A model generated the notes under the pieces. That model made no database searches and was not told where the DNA came from. It worked only from the letters and a program-made list of their open reading frames with translations. A stretch of 8,350 nt of DNA from Spirochaetia bacterium. Lineage in GTDB: Bacteria; Spirochaetota; Spirochaetia; Treponematales; Breznakiellaceae. This document shows positions 1 to 6,627 of the stretch, piece by piece; positions within the stretch are counted from its first letter, which is position 1, and every line of letters starts with the position of its first letter. Both the position numbers and the translations under genes were made by a program. Where the stretch lies: positions 1 through 8,350 of the forward strand of contig BOAV01000101.1 of the NCBI GenBank assembly GCA_026002045.1, read 5' to 3'.

Positions 1-36
1 ATCAATACCAATATACTGGTTTTTTTTTGTAATGAC

Positions 37-61
37 AATTCCTATTTAAACAATAGGGATT
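37..61. repeat. Imperfect inverted repeat in AT-rich leader before the mutase gene
   Basis: AATTCCTATT (37-46) and AATAGGGATT (52-61) are inverted copies around a 5-nt spacer, with 9 of 10 positions complementary and one G.T pair. The repeat follows a nine-T run (20-28) in a stretch that is much richer in A and T than the downstream gene. It could be an operator or a short leader hairpin. The only ribosome-binding-site-like bases before the GTG at 73 (AGGGA, 55-59) would lie in its 3' arm. No function can be assigned. The reading frame of the downstream gene has no stop back to base 1, but the encoded residues look non-coding. Confidence 0.35.
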
Positions 62-126
62 CCCGATTAGCGGTGCGGCGCAATGCAGCGCTAGTATTAA
101 AACCAGGGGCAGAATATACTTGTTTC

Positions 127-1992
127 ATGGTTTTTAGTGAAGATTTGCTGGACAGCGCCCTTGGGGGCATGATCCTTTCCGCCTCCGGCTGGCGGGGAAT
201 ATTCGCCGGTGATGAAGAAAGCAAAACCGGGGCCATTTCCGAGGCTCATCGGATCATCGCGGCGGCCGCCGCAGAAGCCTTTGCCGCCTGGCTGCAGGAG
301 AGATCCTCCACGGTAAAAGCACCCCTGATCATCGTGGGAACCGATACCCGGCCCACGGGTCCCGCCATCGCCGAAGCGGTAATCGCCGCCCTGCTTGGCT
401 CCGGCTGCGCGGTCCGTTACGCCGGGATCACCGCCGCCCCGGAAATCATGGCCTATGCCCGCAGTCTGAACGGGCAGGCGGCGGGCTTCATCTATATTTC
501 CGCAAGCCATAACCCCATCGGTCACAACGGCCTCAAATTCGGCTGCACCGATGGCGGGGTTATCTCCGCAGGGGAAGCGTCGGTCCTTATCGAAAAATTC
601 CGCTCCCTCATGATCGCGCCGGATCGGGTCGTCCGTATTAAAGCCCTGCTTGACAAGGCTGAAGCGGAGGCCCTCAAAAAGGTATATGCCGAATCTGCGG
701 CGGTTAAAAAAGAGGCCTATAAGGCATACCTGGATTTTACCGCCCAAGTGGTATATGGCGATGGGAACATCGCGGGAGATGATATTGCCCAAGGCAGCAT
801 TGCTGCCACGCTTAACCGGGGAATCCGGGAACGGCCTGTGGGGATTGCGGTGGATTTTAACGGTTCGGCCCGGACCCTCTCCATTGATAAGGAATTTCTT
901 GGTAACCTGGGGATAAAATTCCATACGATGAATGACAAACCCGGTGAAATCAGCCACCGGATCGTGCCCGAGGGGGAATCCCTGGAACCCTGCCGGCTTT
1001 TTCTGGAAAAACTCCACCGGAAAGACCCGTCCATCATCCTGGGCTACGTGCCTGACTGCGATGGGGACCGGGGAAACCTGGTTATCTGGGACGAGGGGGC
1101 AGGCAAAGCCCGGAGTCTTGAGGCCCAGGAGGTATTCGCCCTGGCCTGTGTGGCGGAACTGGCCCACATGGTCTGGACCGGGGAGCTGGGCTACGATGCC
1201 GCCGGGAACGCCCGGAACAAGGCCGCCATCGCCGTGAACGACCCTACCTCTCTGTGTATAGACCGGATCGCCCGGGCCTTCGATGTTTCGGTGTTCCGTG
1301 CCGAAGTGGGTGAAGCGAACGCGGTGGGCCTTGCCCGGAAGCTCCGGGAAAGGGGCTACATCATCCGCATCCTGGGGGAAGGTTCCGCCGGGGGCAACAT
1401 TACCCACCCATCGGCGGTACGGGACCCCATCGACACGGTGCTGGCCCTGCTCAAGCTTATTTCCGTGCGGAGCGAAGCCGGCAGACAAGGGCTTTTCGAA
1501 CTCTGGTGCGATCTTTCAGGCCAAAGCGAACTCTATCATACCGATTTTACCCTGCAAGACATCATCGCCACCCTCCCCGCCTTTGTCACCACTGGTTTAT
1601 ATTCCCCGGAGGCCCTCCTCCAAATCAAAACCGCCGATCATGCCATACTCAAGAGCCGCTACCAGACAGTATTCCTTAAGGAATGGGAAAAGCGAAAGGA
1701 TGAGCTAAAAGTAAAATATGGCATCGCAGGCTGGGAAGCCGCGGCCTACAAAGGTCTGGAAGAGATCCGCCCCCTCACCCGCTTCGGCGACGCAGGCCGC
1801 GGCGGCCTCAAGATCAATTTCCTCAATGAAAACGGCGTCCCCATGGCCGCAATCTGGATGCGGGGCTCCGCCACGGAACCGGTATTCCGGGTCATGGCCG
1901 ACGCCGCAGGCCCGGACCCGCGGCTGGAACGGGACCTTATCGAATGGCAGCGGCGCATGGTCACTTTGGCCGATCAAGTAACGACGCAGTAG
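127..1992 (+). CDS. Alpha-D-phosphohexomutase (phosphoglucomutase/phosphomannomutase family)
   Basis: A cytoplasmic enzyme that interconverts hexose 1-phosphate and 6-phosphate through a phosphoserine, linking glycolysis to glycogen, cell-wall or exopolysaccharide precursors. With ATG 127 as start it is 621 aa and shows all four family signatures in order: SASHNP at 125-130 with phospho-acceptor Ser127; the metal loop DCDGDR at 310-315 (Asp310, 312, 314); the sugar-binding loop GEGSAGGN at 417-424, where the key Glu418 and Ser420 of the GExS motif are kept; and the phosphate-binding loop RGSATEPVFR at 579-588. It is longer than the typical 450-580 aa. Substrate choice (glucose, mannose or glucosamine) cannot be read from the motifs. 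The start is uncertain: GTG 73 would add 18 unconserved-looking residues, and ATG 169 lies just before the conserved ILSASGW. None has a well-spaced ribosome binding site. The PUR-family gene follows after 9 nt. Confidence 0.9.
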   Translation: MVFSEDLLDSALGGMILSASGWRGIFAGDEESKTGAISEAHRIIAAAAAEAFAAWLQERSSTVKAPLIIVGTDTRPTGPAIAEAVIAALLGSGCAVRYAGITAAPEIMAYARSLNGQAAGFIYISASHNPIGHNGLKFGCTDGGVISAGEASVLIEKFRSLMIAPDRVVRIKALLDKAEAEALKKVYAESAAVKKEAYKAYLDFTAQVVYGDGNIAGDDIAQGSIAATLNRGIRERPVGIAVDFNGSARTLSIDKEFLGNLGIKFHTMNDKPGEISHRIVPEGESLEPCRLFLEKLHRKDPSIILGYVPDCDGDRGNLVIWDEGAGKARSLEAQEVFALACVAELAHMVWTGELGYDAAGNARNKAAIAVNDPTSLCIDRIARAFDVSVFRAEVGEANAVGLARKLRERGYIIRILGEGSAGGNITHPSAVRDPIDTVLALLKLISVRSEAGRQGLFELWCDLSGQSELYHTDFTLQDIIATLPAFVTTGLYSPEALLQIKTADHAILKSRYQTVFLKEWEKRKDELKVKYGIAGWEAAAYKGLEEIRPLTRFGDAGRGGLKINFLNENGVPMAAIWMRGSATEPVFRVMADAAGPDPRLERDLIEWQRRMVTLADQVTTQ

Positions 1993-1995
1993 GAG
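1991..1995 (+). promoter_or_regulatory. Ribosome binding site of the PUR-family gene
   Basis: AGGAG lies 6 nt before ATG 2002 and overlaps the TAG stop of the mutase gene (1990-1992). This fixes the start of the next gene and suggests the two are translated from one message, with ribosomes ending the mutase at the site that initiates the PUR protein. Confidence 0.8.
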
Positions 1996-2001
1996 TAAAA
2001 C

Positions 2002-2430
2002 ATGGGCATACGGGGCGAGGTGTTTTCAACCACCGTGCAGTTGCAAAACAGGACCTATTTTTTCAATGTAAAGGAAAACCGCATGGGGGACCTTTACCTC
2101 AACATCGTGGAAAGCAAGAACCGTGAAACCGGCGGCTTTGAACGCCAGTCGGTGATCCTCTTTGCCGATGACCTCCAGGAATTCCTCAAGGGCTTCGATG
2201 AATCCCTCAAGGTGCTGGAAAAGGCCGTCCGGGAAAAGCGCAAGAATGATCCGAATCAGGGCCACAGCGATGGCCGTCCCCGCGAAGGGGATCGGCCCAG
2301 GAGCCGTTTCAAGGCAAAAGACGGGGGCGGAGCGAGCCGGCGGGGAAGAAAAAACGAATCCGGGGATAACCGGGACAAAGAAAGCGTGAAACGGGGAAAA
2401 CGGGTGGTGGTCAAGAAGCGGGATGAATAA
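2002..2430 (+). CDS. PUR-family DNA/RNA-binding protein (DUF3276 type)
   Basis: A 142-aa protein resembling the bacterial PUR-domain family found in spirochaetes and Bacteroidetes. The Borrelia member, BpuR, binds DNA and RNA and regulates its own and other genes. Residues 1-80 match the family shape: a beta-rich start with GEVFSTTVQ and RTYFFNVKENRMGDLYLNI, then SVILFADDLQEFLKGFD and a helix. Residues 82-142 form a low-complexity, highly charged tail rich in Arg, Lys, Gly and Asp, ending KRGKRVVVKKRDE. The tail is probably disordered and could add non-specific nucleic-acid binding (inference). A good ribosome binding site sits 6 nt upstream. The position directly behind a metabolic gene does not reveal a target. 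The family call rests on recognised sequence pattern; the regulatory role is carried over from BpuR. Confidence 0.8.
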   Translation: MGIRGEVFSTTVQLQNRTYFFNVKENRMGDLYLNIVESKNRETGGFERQSVILFADDLQEFLKGFDESLKVLEKAVREKRKNDPNQGHSDGRPREGDRPRSRFKAKDGGGASRRGRKNESGDNRDKESVKRGKRVVVKKRDE

Positions 2431-2457
2431 GGGCGGACAATCCGGGAAAAATTAGCA

Positions 2458-2898
2458 ATGAACGCGACAACTATTAAAATTATTGCAATAGTTTTAATGG
2501 TTTTTGACCACATTCACCAAATGTTTGCGCCTGTGGGTGCGCCGCTGTGGCTCACATGGCTTGGCCGGCCTGTATTCGCTTTGTTTCTGTTCGCGGCTGC
2601 CGACAGTTGGCATTACACGAAAAACCGCAAGAAATACCTTTTAAGGCTGCTTTATGGTTCTTGGGCGGTAACAATATTAAGCCGGATAGCAGGCATGGTA
2701 TTCCCGAACGAAAATATTGTGTTGATGAATAATGCGTTTGCAACATTTTTCGTTACCGCGCTCTATATGCTGTCCTGCGATATATTTGTGGATGGCATTA
2801 AAAACCGAAAAGCGCAGAGGATTATTGGGGCAATTACGTTATTTCTTGCGCCGATAGTAATTTCCAGCCGTCTATTGTATATTATAGCAACGTTATAG
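2458..2898 (+). CDS. TraX-like integral membrane protein, apparently C-terminally truncated
   Basis: A 146-aa hydrophobic protein that matches the N-terminal half of the TraX family. F-plasmid TraX acetylates pilin; chromosomal relatives are of unknown function. The family pattern is visible: TTIKIIAIVLMVFDHIH at 4-20 with Asp17 and His18, WLGRPVFALFLFAAADSWHYT from residue 34, then NRKKYLLRLL at 56-65. About four or five membrane segments are predictable (roughly 4-22, 35-50, 62-80, 90-108, 121-143). Family members are usually over 200 aa, so about a third to a half is missing, and the gene stops 13 nt before the convergent moaC end. GC is about 44% for 2461-2880 by hand count, against about 60% in its neighbours, which suggests acquired DNA. 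Only weak ribosome-binding bases (CGGGA, 2443-2447) precede the ATG. It may be a remnant or a short natural variant. Confidence 0.65.
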   Translation: MNATTIKIIAIVLMVFDHIHQMFAPVGAPLWLTWLGRPVFALFLFAAADSWHYTKNRKKYLLRLLYGSWAVTILSRIAGMVFPNENIVLMNNAFATFFVTALYMLSCDIFVDGIKNRKAQRIIGAITLFLAPIVISSRLLYIIATL

Positions 2899-2911
2899 TT
2901 TATTTCCCTGC

Positions 2912-3397
2912 TCAATCCGCCCGGTAGTGACCGCTGCGGCCGCCGCTTTTTTCAAGGAGCCGGATATCGGAAATCATCATACCCCGATCCATGGCTTTGC
3001 ACATGTCGTAAATGGTTAAGAGGGCGATACTCACCCCCGTAAGGGCTTCCATTTCCACCCCGGTCTTCCCGTCAGTTTTGGCGGTGCAGATCGCCCGGAT
3101 GCTTAAGGTTTCTCGATCCGTCTCAAAGTCAAGGGTACAAGCGCCAAGAGGAACGATATGGCAGAGGGGGATAAGATCAGAAGTTTTTTTGGTTCCCATG
3201 ATCCCCGCAATCCGGGCCGCCCCCAGCACATCACCCTTGGCGGCGCTGTTATCAAGGATCGCCTCCATCACCTTTTCATTCACCTTAATCGTACCCTCCG
3301 CAGCGGCAAAGCGGCGGGTAATGTCCTTTTCCGAAACATCCACCATGATCGCGTTGCCCCTGCGGTCAAAATGATTTAATTTTTCACCATTATCCAC
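2912..3397 (-). CDS. moaC: Cyclic pyranopterin monophosphate synthase MoaC
   Basis: A 161-aa cytoplasmic enzyme of molybdenum cofactor synthesis. It rearranges the MoaA product 3',8-cyclo-7,8-dihydro-GTP into cyclic pyranopterin monophosphate. The family signatures are all present: HFDRRGNAIMVDVSEKDITRR near the N-terminus, KGDVLGAARIAGIMGTK from residue 54, IPLCH ending at His80, GVEMEALTGVSIALLTIYD at 113-131 and CKAMD at 133-137. Lys54, His80, Asp131 and Lys134 correspond to catalytic residues known from E. coli MoaC (Lys51, His77, Asp128, Lys131). The length is normal. The start is GTG, supported by a well-placed ribosome binding site. The gene lies 20 nt downstream of mog and is probably co-transcribed with it. 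It ends 13 nt from the end of the convergent TraX-like gene. moaA is not in the window. Confidence 0.96.
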   Translation of the reverse strand: MDNGEKLNHFDRRGNAIMVDVSEKDITRRFAAAEGTIKVNEKVMEAILDNSAAKGDVLGAARIAGIMGTKKTSDLIPLCHIVPLGACTLDFETDRETLSIRAICTAKTDGKTGVEMEALTGVSIALLTIYDMCKAMDRGMMISDIRLLEKSGGRSGHYRAD

Positions 3398-3403
3398 TGC
3401 TCA

Positions 3404-3409
3404 TTCCTT
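3404..3409 (-). promoter_or_regulatory. Ribosome binding site fixing the GTG start of moaC
   Basis: Read on the minus strand, AAGGAA lies 6 nt before GTG (3397-3395). An ATG between them is out of frame and closes after four codons, so GTG is the start. Confidence 0.75.
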
Positions 3410-3417
3410 ATTACTGA

Positions 3418-3897
3418 TTATTCCGGCACTCCGGTAAGCATTTCAAGCCCGTGTTCCAGAGCGTCAAGGACACATTCCAAATTTTCTTTTGCCGCATTGG
3501 GGCTGCCGGGTAAATTGATAATCAGGGTTTTACTCCGAATGACGGCAACGGAGCGGCTCAGGATGGCCCGGTTGGTTTTCTGTAAACTATAGGCCCGCAT
3601 GGCTTCGGGAATCCCCGGAACCATGCGCTCGGCAATGTCTATGGTGGCCTCCGGGGTATAGTCACGGGGAGAAAAACCGGTGCCGCCGGTGGTTACGATA
3701 AGGTCCGCCTCATTTTTATCGCAGATAACCTTCATCCTTTCCGCCAGCATCTGCCGCTCGTCGCTTAGGATATCACAGGAAACTATCCTGTACCCCGCTG
3801 CACTAAGCATCTCCGCCACCAGGGGGCCGCTCTCGTCCTTCCGCTCCCCCCGGTAAGACCGGTCGCTGGCGGTTATCACCGCCGCCCTAAATTCCAC
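3418..3897 (-). CDS. mog: Molybdopterin adenylyltransferase (MogA/MoaB family)
   Basis: A 159-aa cytoplasmic protein of the MogA/MoaB fold, which adenylates molybdopterin with ATP before molybdate insertion. Diagnostic motifs are TTGGTGFSPRDYTPEAT at 69-85, the VPGIPEAMR segment around 93-101, and LPGSPNAAKENL at 129-140. The N-terminus MEFRAAVITASDRSYRGERKDESGP is typical of the family, in which the Asp/Ser pair precedes a Gly-Pro. The start is GTG with AAGGAG 6 nt upstream; that site abuts the TAA of the histidine kinase gene, so translation is probably coupled. moaC follows 20 nt downstream. MogA and bacterial MoaB share this motif set, so the exact paralogue is less certain than the family. 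Confidence 0.92.
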   Translation of the reverse strand: MEFRAAVITASDRSYRGERKDESGPLVAEMLSAAGYRIVSCDILSDERQMLAERMKVICDKNEADLIVTTGGTGFSPRDYTPEATIDIAERMVPGIPEAMRAYSLQKTNRAILSRSVAVIRSKTLIINLPGSPNAAKENLECVLDALEHGLEMLTGVPE

Positions 3898-3903
3898 GCA
3901 CAG

Positions 3904-3909
3904 CTCCTT
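3904..3909 (-). promoter_or_regulatory. Ribosome binding site of mog overlapping the kinase stop codon
   Basis: On the minus strand TAAAGGAG joins the kinase stop (TAA, 3911-3909) to the AAGGAG that serves the GTG start of mog, with 6 nt spacing. This supports a shared transcript and fixes the start. Confidence 0.8.
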
Positions 3910-5837
3910 TACCGTTCCGGCAGATACTTCCGTAATTGGGCCAGCACATCCTCAATATCGAGGGGTTTGCCCACATGACCGTCCATCCCCGCTTCAAGGC
4001 ACTTTTCAATGTCTTCTTTAAACACATTCGCCGTCATGGCAATAATTGGTACATGCTTCGCATGTACCTTGGGAGTTTGAGCCTGCGGCTCAAACTCCAA
4101 GCTGTTGAAAACGGGCTTTAGTCCGTTTTCAACAGCCCTGATTGCGCGGGCGGCCTCATAGCCGTCCATTTCGGGCATCTGGATATCCATAAAGATCATA
4201 TCAAAGGCATCGGGGACAGCGGTGAAGCGCTCCACCGCGAGGGCGCCGTTTCCCGCACATTCAACCGAAAGGCCCGTGGGCTCCAACAGGGACATCACAA
4301 TCTCCCGGTTAATTTCCACATCCTCCGCCAGCAGGATTCGATATCCTGAAAAATTGTCCGCAGGGGGGACTGCGGCGGCGGTCTCTTTCCCCTGGGAATT
4401 TTCAAAGGCGGTATCCGCCGCAGATACTGTCCTAACCGGAACCGTAAAACTAAAGACGGAGCCTTTGCCCAATTCAGACTCCACCGAGATGACGCCCCCC
4501 ATCATCTCCACAATCCGTTTGGAGATGGCAAGCCCCAGGCCCGTGCCGCCGAATTTCCGAGAGGTACTTGAATCGGCCTGCTCGAAGGAAGAAAAAAGTC
4601 GGCCCTGATCTTCCGCGCTTATGCCGATGCCGGAATCAATAACCTTCACCCGGATGGTACAGGTCCCATCGGCAATACCCTCCGCACGGGCATCAAGTTC
4701 TATTGTGCCATGATCGGGGGTGAATTTTACCGCATTGGAAAGAAGGTTGGCGATCACCTGGGCCAGCCGCTGATCATCCCCGATTAATACCGATGGAATA
4801 TTCTTGTCAACAGTAATACTAAGGGTCTGCTGTTTCTCTTCCGTCTGAAAACTTATTACACCGACCACATTCTGTATCATCTTTTCAAAATTGAATTCCG
4901 TCAAAGAAAGTTCATACTTGTTTGCTTCAATTTTTGACATGTCAAGAATATCGTTGATAACCCCCAGCAGATGGGTGGAAGCTTCTTCGATCTTGCCTAA
5001 ACAGTATTCCTTTTTTTCGATATTCTCCGCGCCCTTCGCAATGGCGGTCATGCCGATGATCGCGTTCATGGGGGTACGCATCTCATGGCTCATGTTGGCA
5101 AGAAAATCACTCTTTGCCCGGCTCGCCTTTTCGGCCTGTTCCAGTGCGGCGTTCCGTTCCTCATCTTTTTTGCGGTAAATAAAAAAACTGAAGAACCCCG
5201 ACGCAATAACAAAAATCATGGAACCCAGCAGCACCACCGCAAAAACACCGCTGCGGTTGTGGGACTGGATAAGTTTTTCATCGGGAATATCTATCCCCGC
5301 AATGGCAATAATATTTCCCGCAGCATCGAAAACCGGCGCATAGGAAGTAAGCAGCCCCTCATACCCCAGAGGATAAAACCCCAGCACCGTGGTAACCGCC
5401 CGATAAGTACTCAGCAGCAACAGTATTTCTTTTTCTTCCATGGGCTGGGGCGGGCTTGCAAGGTTCACAACCGTTTCCGGATCCATATCATTATCCACAA
5501 TGTATTGCAGAGCGTTATCGGCAGTTATTCTGAAATAGTATGCATAACGTACCTTATGTTCATCGGCAAATTTGACAAGCCGGTTTCTGATATCCGTAAA
5601 AAGGGGCTTCTCCATATCCGCAGGGACACGGAGTTCATCCAGTTCCTCCGCTGTAACGATTTTTGCAAGGGAGCGGCTGGAAGCGAGGAGCCGCTCATCA
5701 ATACTTTCTTCCAGATAGGATGAGATAAAATTGACGAGGATACTGGCATTGATGGATATCACCAATACCAAAAGGGCAGCAAAAGAAAAAAGAATGACTC
5801 CGAGATTGTCGTATATCTTTTTCCTTAAGCCGCCCAT
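3909..5837 (-). CDS. Membrane hybrid sensor histidine kinase with receiver domain
   Basis: A 642-aa inner-membrane sensor kinase. Membrane segments at about 12-38 and 196-221 enclose an extracytoplasmic sensor of about 155 residues, with a Cache-like pattern (YAYYFRI and YIVDNDMDP, then SYAPVFDAAGNIIAIAGIDI). A short coiled coil (about 224-243) leads to the dimerisation domain with the H-box SHEMRTPMNAIIGM, phospho-accepting His251. The ATPase domain has NLLSNAVKFT (364-373), DSGIGI (401-406) and GGTGLGL (430-436). The receiver spans about 499-642, with Glu505/Asp506, acceptor Asp551, Thr602 and Lys624. All key residues are present, so the kinase should be active. Residues 568-597 are encoded by three DNA palindromes and make the loop between receiver helix 3 and strand 4 unusually long. 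No output domain is fused, so phosphate probably passes to a separate protein. The gene starts 15 nt after tpiA with no clear ribosome binding site; TAA in frame just upstream excludes an earlier start. Ligand unknown. Confidence 0.94.
   Translation of the reverse strand: MGGLRKKIYDNLGVILFSFAALLVLVISINASILVNFISSYLEESIDERLLASSRSLAKIVTAEELDELRVPADMEKPLFTDIRNRLVKFADEHKVRYAYYFRITADNALQYIVDNDMDPETVVNLASPPQPMEEKEILLLLSTYRAVTTVLGFYPLGYEGLLTSYAPVFDAAGNIIAIAGIDIPDEKLIQSHNRSGVFAVVLLGSMIFVIASGFFSFFIYRKKDEERNAALEQAEKASRAKSDFLANMSHEMRTPMNAIIGMTAIAKGAENIEKKEYCLGKIEEASTHLLGVINDILDMSKIEANKYELSLTEFNFEKMIQNVVGVISFQTEEKQQTLSITVDKNIPSVLIGDDQRLAQVIANLLSNAVKFTPDHGTIELDARAEGIADGTCTIRVKVIDSGIGISAEDQGRLFSSFEQADSSTSRKFGGTGLGLAISKRIVEMMGGVISVESELGKGSVFSFTVPVRTVSAADTAFENSQGKETAAAVPPADNFSGYRILLAEDVEINREIVMSLLEPTGLSVECAGNGALAVERFTAVPDAFDMIFMDIQMPEMDGYEAARAIRAVENGLKPVFNSLEFEPQAQTPKVHAKHVPIIAMTANVFKEDIEKCLEAGMDGHVGKPLDIEDVLAQLRKYLPER
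4048..4068. repeat. Perfect 9-bp palindrome with TTC loop, within the kinase gene
   Basis: GGTACATGC (4048-4056) and GCATGTACC (4060-4068) are perfect inverted copies around TTC. On the coding strand this stretch gives receiver residues around VHAKHVP (591-597), just before strand 4. It directly abuts the next palindrome. Confidence 0.9.
4068..4101. repeat. Perfect 12-bp palindrome with TGC loop, within the kinase gene
   Basis: GGAGTTTGAGCC (4072-4083) and GGCTCAAACTCC (4087-4098) pair perfectly around TGC. Beyond one unpaired G (4071), CTT (4068-4070) pairs with AAG (4099-4101), giving a 15-bp stem with a bulge. It encodes about LEFEPQAQTPK (580-590) of the kinase and touches the palindromes on both sides. 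Confidence 0.92.
4101..4136. repeat. 16-bp palindrome with TTTA loop, within the kinase gene
   Basis: GCTGTTGAAAACGGGC (4101-4116) and GTCCGTTTTCAACAGC (4121-4136) pair over 16 positions, with one G.T wobble, around TTTA. It encodes AVENGLKPVFNS (568-579) of the kinase. It is the longest of the three palindromes and the first to be transcribed. Confidence 0.93.
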
Positions 5838-5852
5838 TCTAACTGTTTAGCA

Positions 5853-6605
5853 TCAACCAAACTTTGCAATTGGGACAAAGGTGTCGGCCTTGAGTGCCGC
5901 GCCGCCCACCAGTGCGCCGTCGATGTTTTCCTTGGCCATAAGCTGGGCGGCGTTATCGGCCTTTACGGACCCGCCGTACTGGATGATGATCTTTGCCGCG
6001 GCGTCCGCGCCGTAGAGTTTCCCGATCACCTTCCGCACATAGGCGTGGATGGCGTCGGCGTCCTCCGGGGTGGCGGTCTTGCCGGTCCCGATAGCCCACA
6101 CGGGCTCATAGGCGATGACGACCCGGCTTAAGTCCGCGGCGGATACCCCCTCAAGGCCCTTCACAGTCTGGGTTTCGCAGACCGCTTCCGCCTTGCCCGC
6201 TTCCCGTTCCGCAAGAAGTTCCCCCACGCAGAGGATCACCTCAAAGCCGTGCTGCAAGGCAAGCTTGACCTTTTTGTTGATCAGGGCGTCGTCTTCCTTA
6301 TAGACATGCCGCCTTTCGCTGTGCCCCAGGATCACCGTCTGGACCCCCAGGTCCTTGAGCTGCAGCACCGAGACTTCCCCGGTATGGGCGCCCTGCTCCT
6401 CGGCGGCGCAGTTCTGTGCCCCCAGGCGAATGTTGGTCCCCTTGACGATGGCGGCCACGGTCTCAATCGCCGTAAAAGTCGGGGCAACCAGGTACTTGTG
6501 TTTCCCGTCCTTAAGCTGGGTCACCAGGGCCTTTGCCAATTCGGCGGCCTCGGATCGGGTCTTGTGCATCTTCCAGTTACCGGCAATGTAATAATCTCTG
6601 CTCAT
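5853..6605 (-). CDS. tpiA: Triosephosphate isomerase
   Basis: A 250-aa cytoplasmic glycolytic enzyme that interconverts dihydroxyacetone phosphate and glyceraldehyde 3-phosphate, normally as a dimer. Visible family marks are AGNWKMHK with Asn10 and Lys12, the catalytic electrophile His95 in ILGHSERRH, the catalytic base Glu167 in AYEPVWAIGTG, the mobile lid (about 168-178), and phosphate-binding segments YGGSVK (210-215) and VGGAAL (233-238). The length is standard and no key residue is missing. ATG 6605 has AAGGAG 7 nt upstream. The gene lies downstream of pgk, separated by a palindromic repeat, and is followed after 15 nt by the kinase gene. Confidence 0.98.
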   Translation of the reverse strand: MSRDYYIAGNWKMHKTRSEAAELAKALVTQLKDGKHKYLVAPTFTAIETVAAIVKGTNIRLGAQNCAAEEQGAHTGEVSVLQLKDLGVQTVILGHSERRHVYKEDDALINKKVKLALQHGFEVILCVGELLAEREAGKAEAVCETQTVKGLEGVSAADLSRVVIAYEPVWAIGTGKTATPEDADAIHAYVRKVIGKLYGADAAAKIIIQYGGSVKADNAAQLMAKENIDGALVGGAALKADTFVPIAKFG

Positions 6606-6612
6606 CTTCTTG

Positions 6613-6618
6613 CTCCTT
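6613..6618 (-). promoter_or_regulatory. Ribosome binding site of tpiA
   Basis: AAGGAG on the minus strand lies 7 nt before the ATG at 6605. It sits in a short AT-rich strip between the start codon and the edge of the CACAGAG repeat. Confidence 0.8.
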
Positions 6619-6627
6619 TATAATACG

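Noticed and set aside
5..28. ACCA...TGGT followed by nine T as a terminator of an upstream gene
   Set aside because: The stem is only 4 bp with a 6-nt loop and lies at the window edge. It is too weak to call without upstream sequence.
12..120. TATACT at 12-17 and 115-120 as possible -10 promoter boxes
   Set aside because: The first has its -35 region at or beyond the window edge, and the second has no TTGACA-like box at the right distance.
97..1488. Long minus-strand open frame opposite the phosphohexomutase gene
   Set aside because: The peptide has no recognisable domain, while the plus-strand frame carries all four mutase motifs. Long antisense frames are common in GC-rich genes.
2936..2952. 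GCGG-CCG-CCGC followed by six T, a possible plus-strand terminator for the TraX-like gene
   Set aside because: The stem is only 4 bp with a 3-nt loop, and it lies inside the conserved C-terminal codons of moaC, which explain the bases.
4358..4375. CCGCAG-GGGGGA-CTGCGG inverted repeat in the kinase linker
   Set aside because: It is a 6-bp stem in a GC-rich, Ala/Pro-coding linker, easily expected by chance, and differs from the tight triloop palindromes at 4048-4136.
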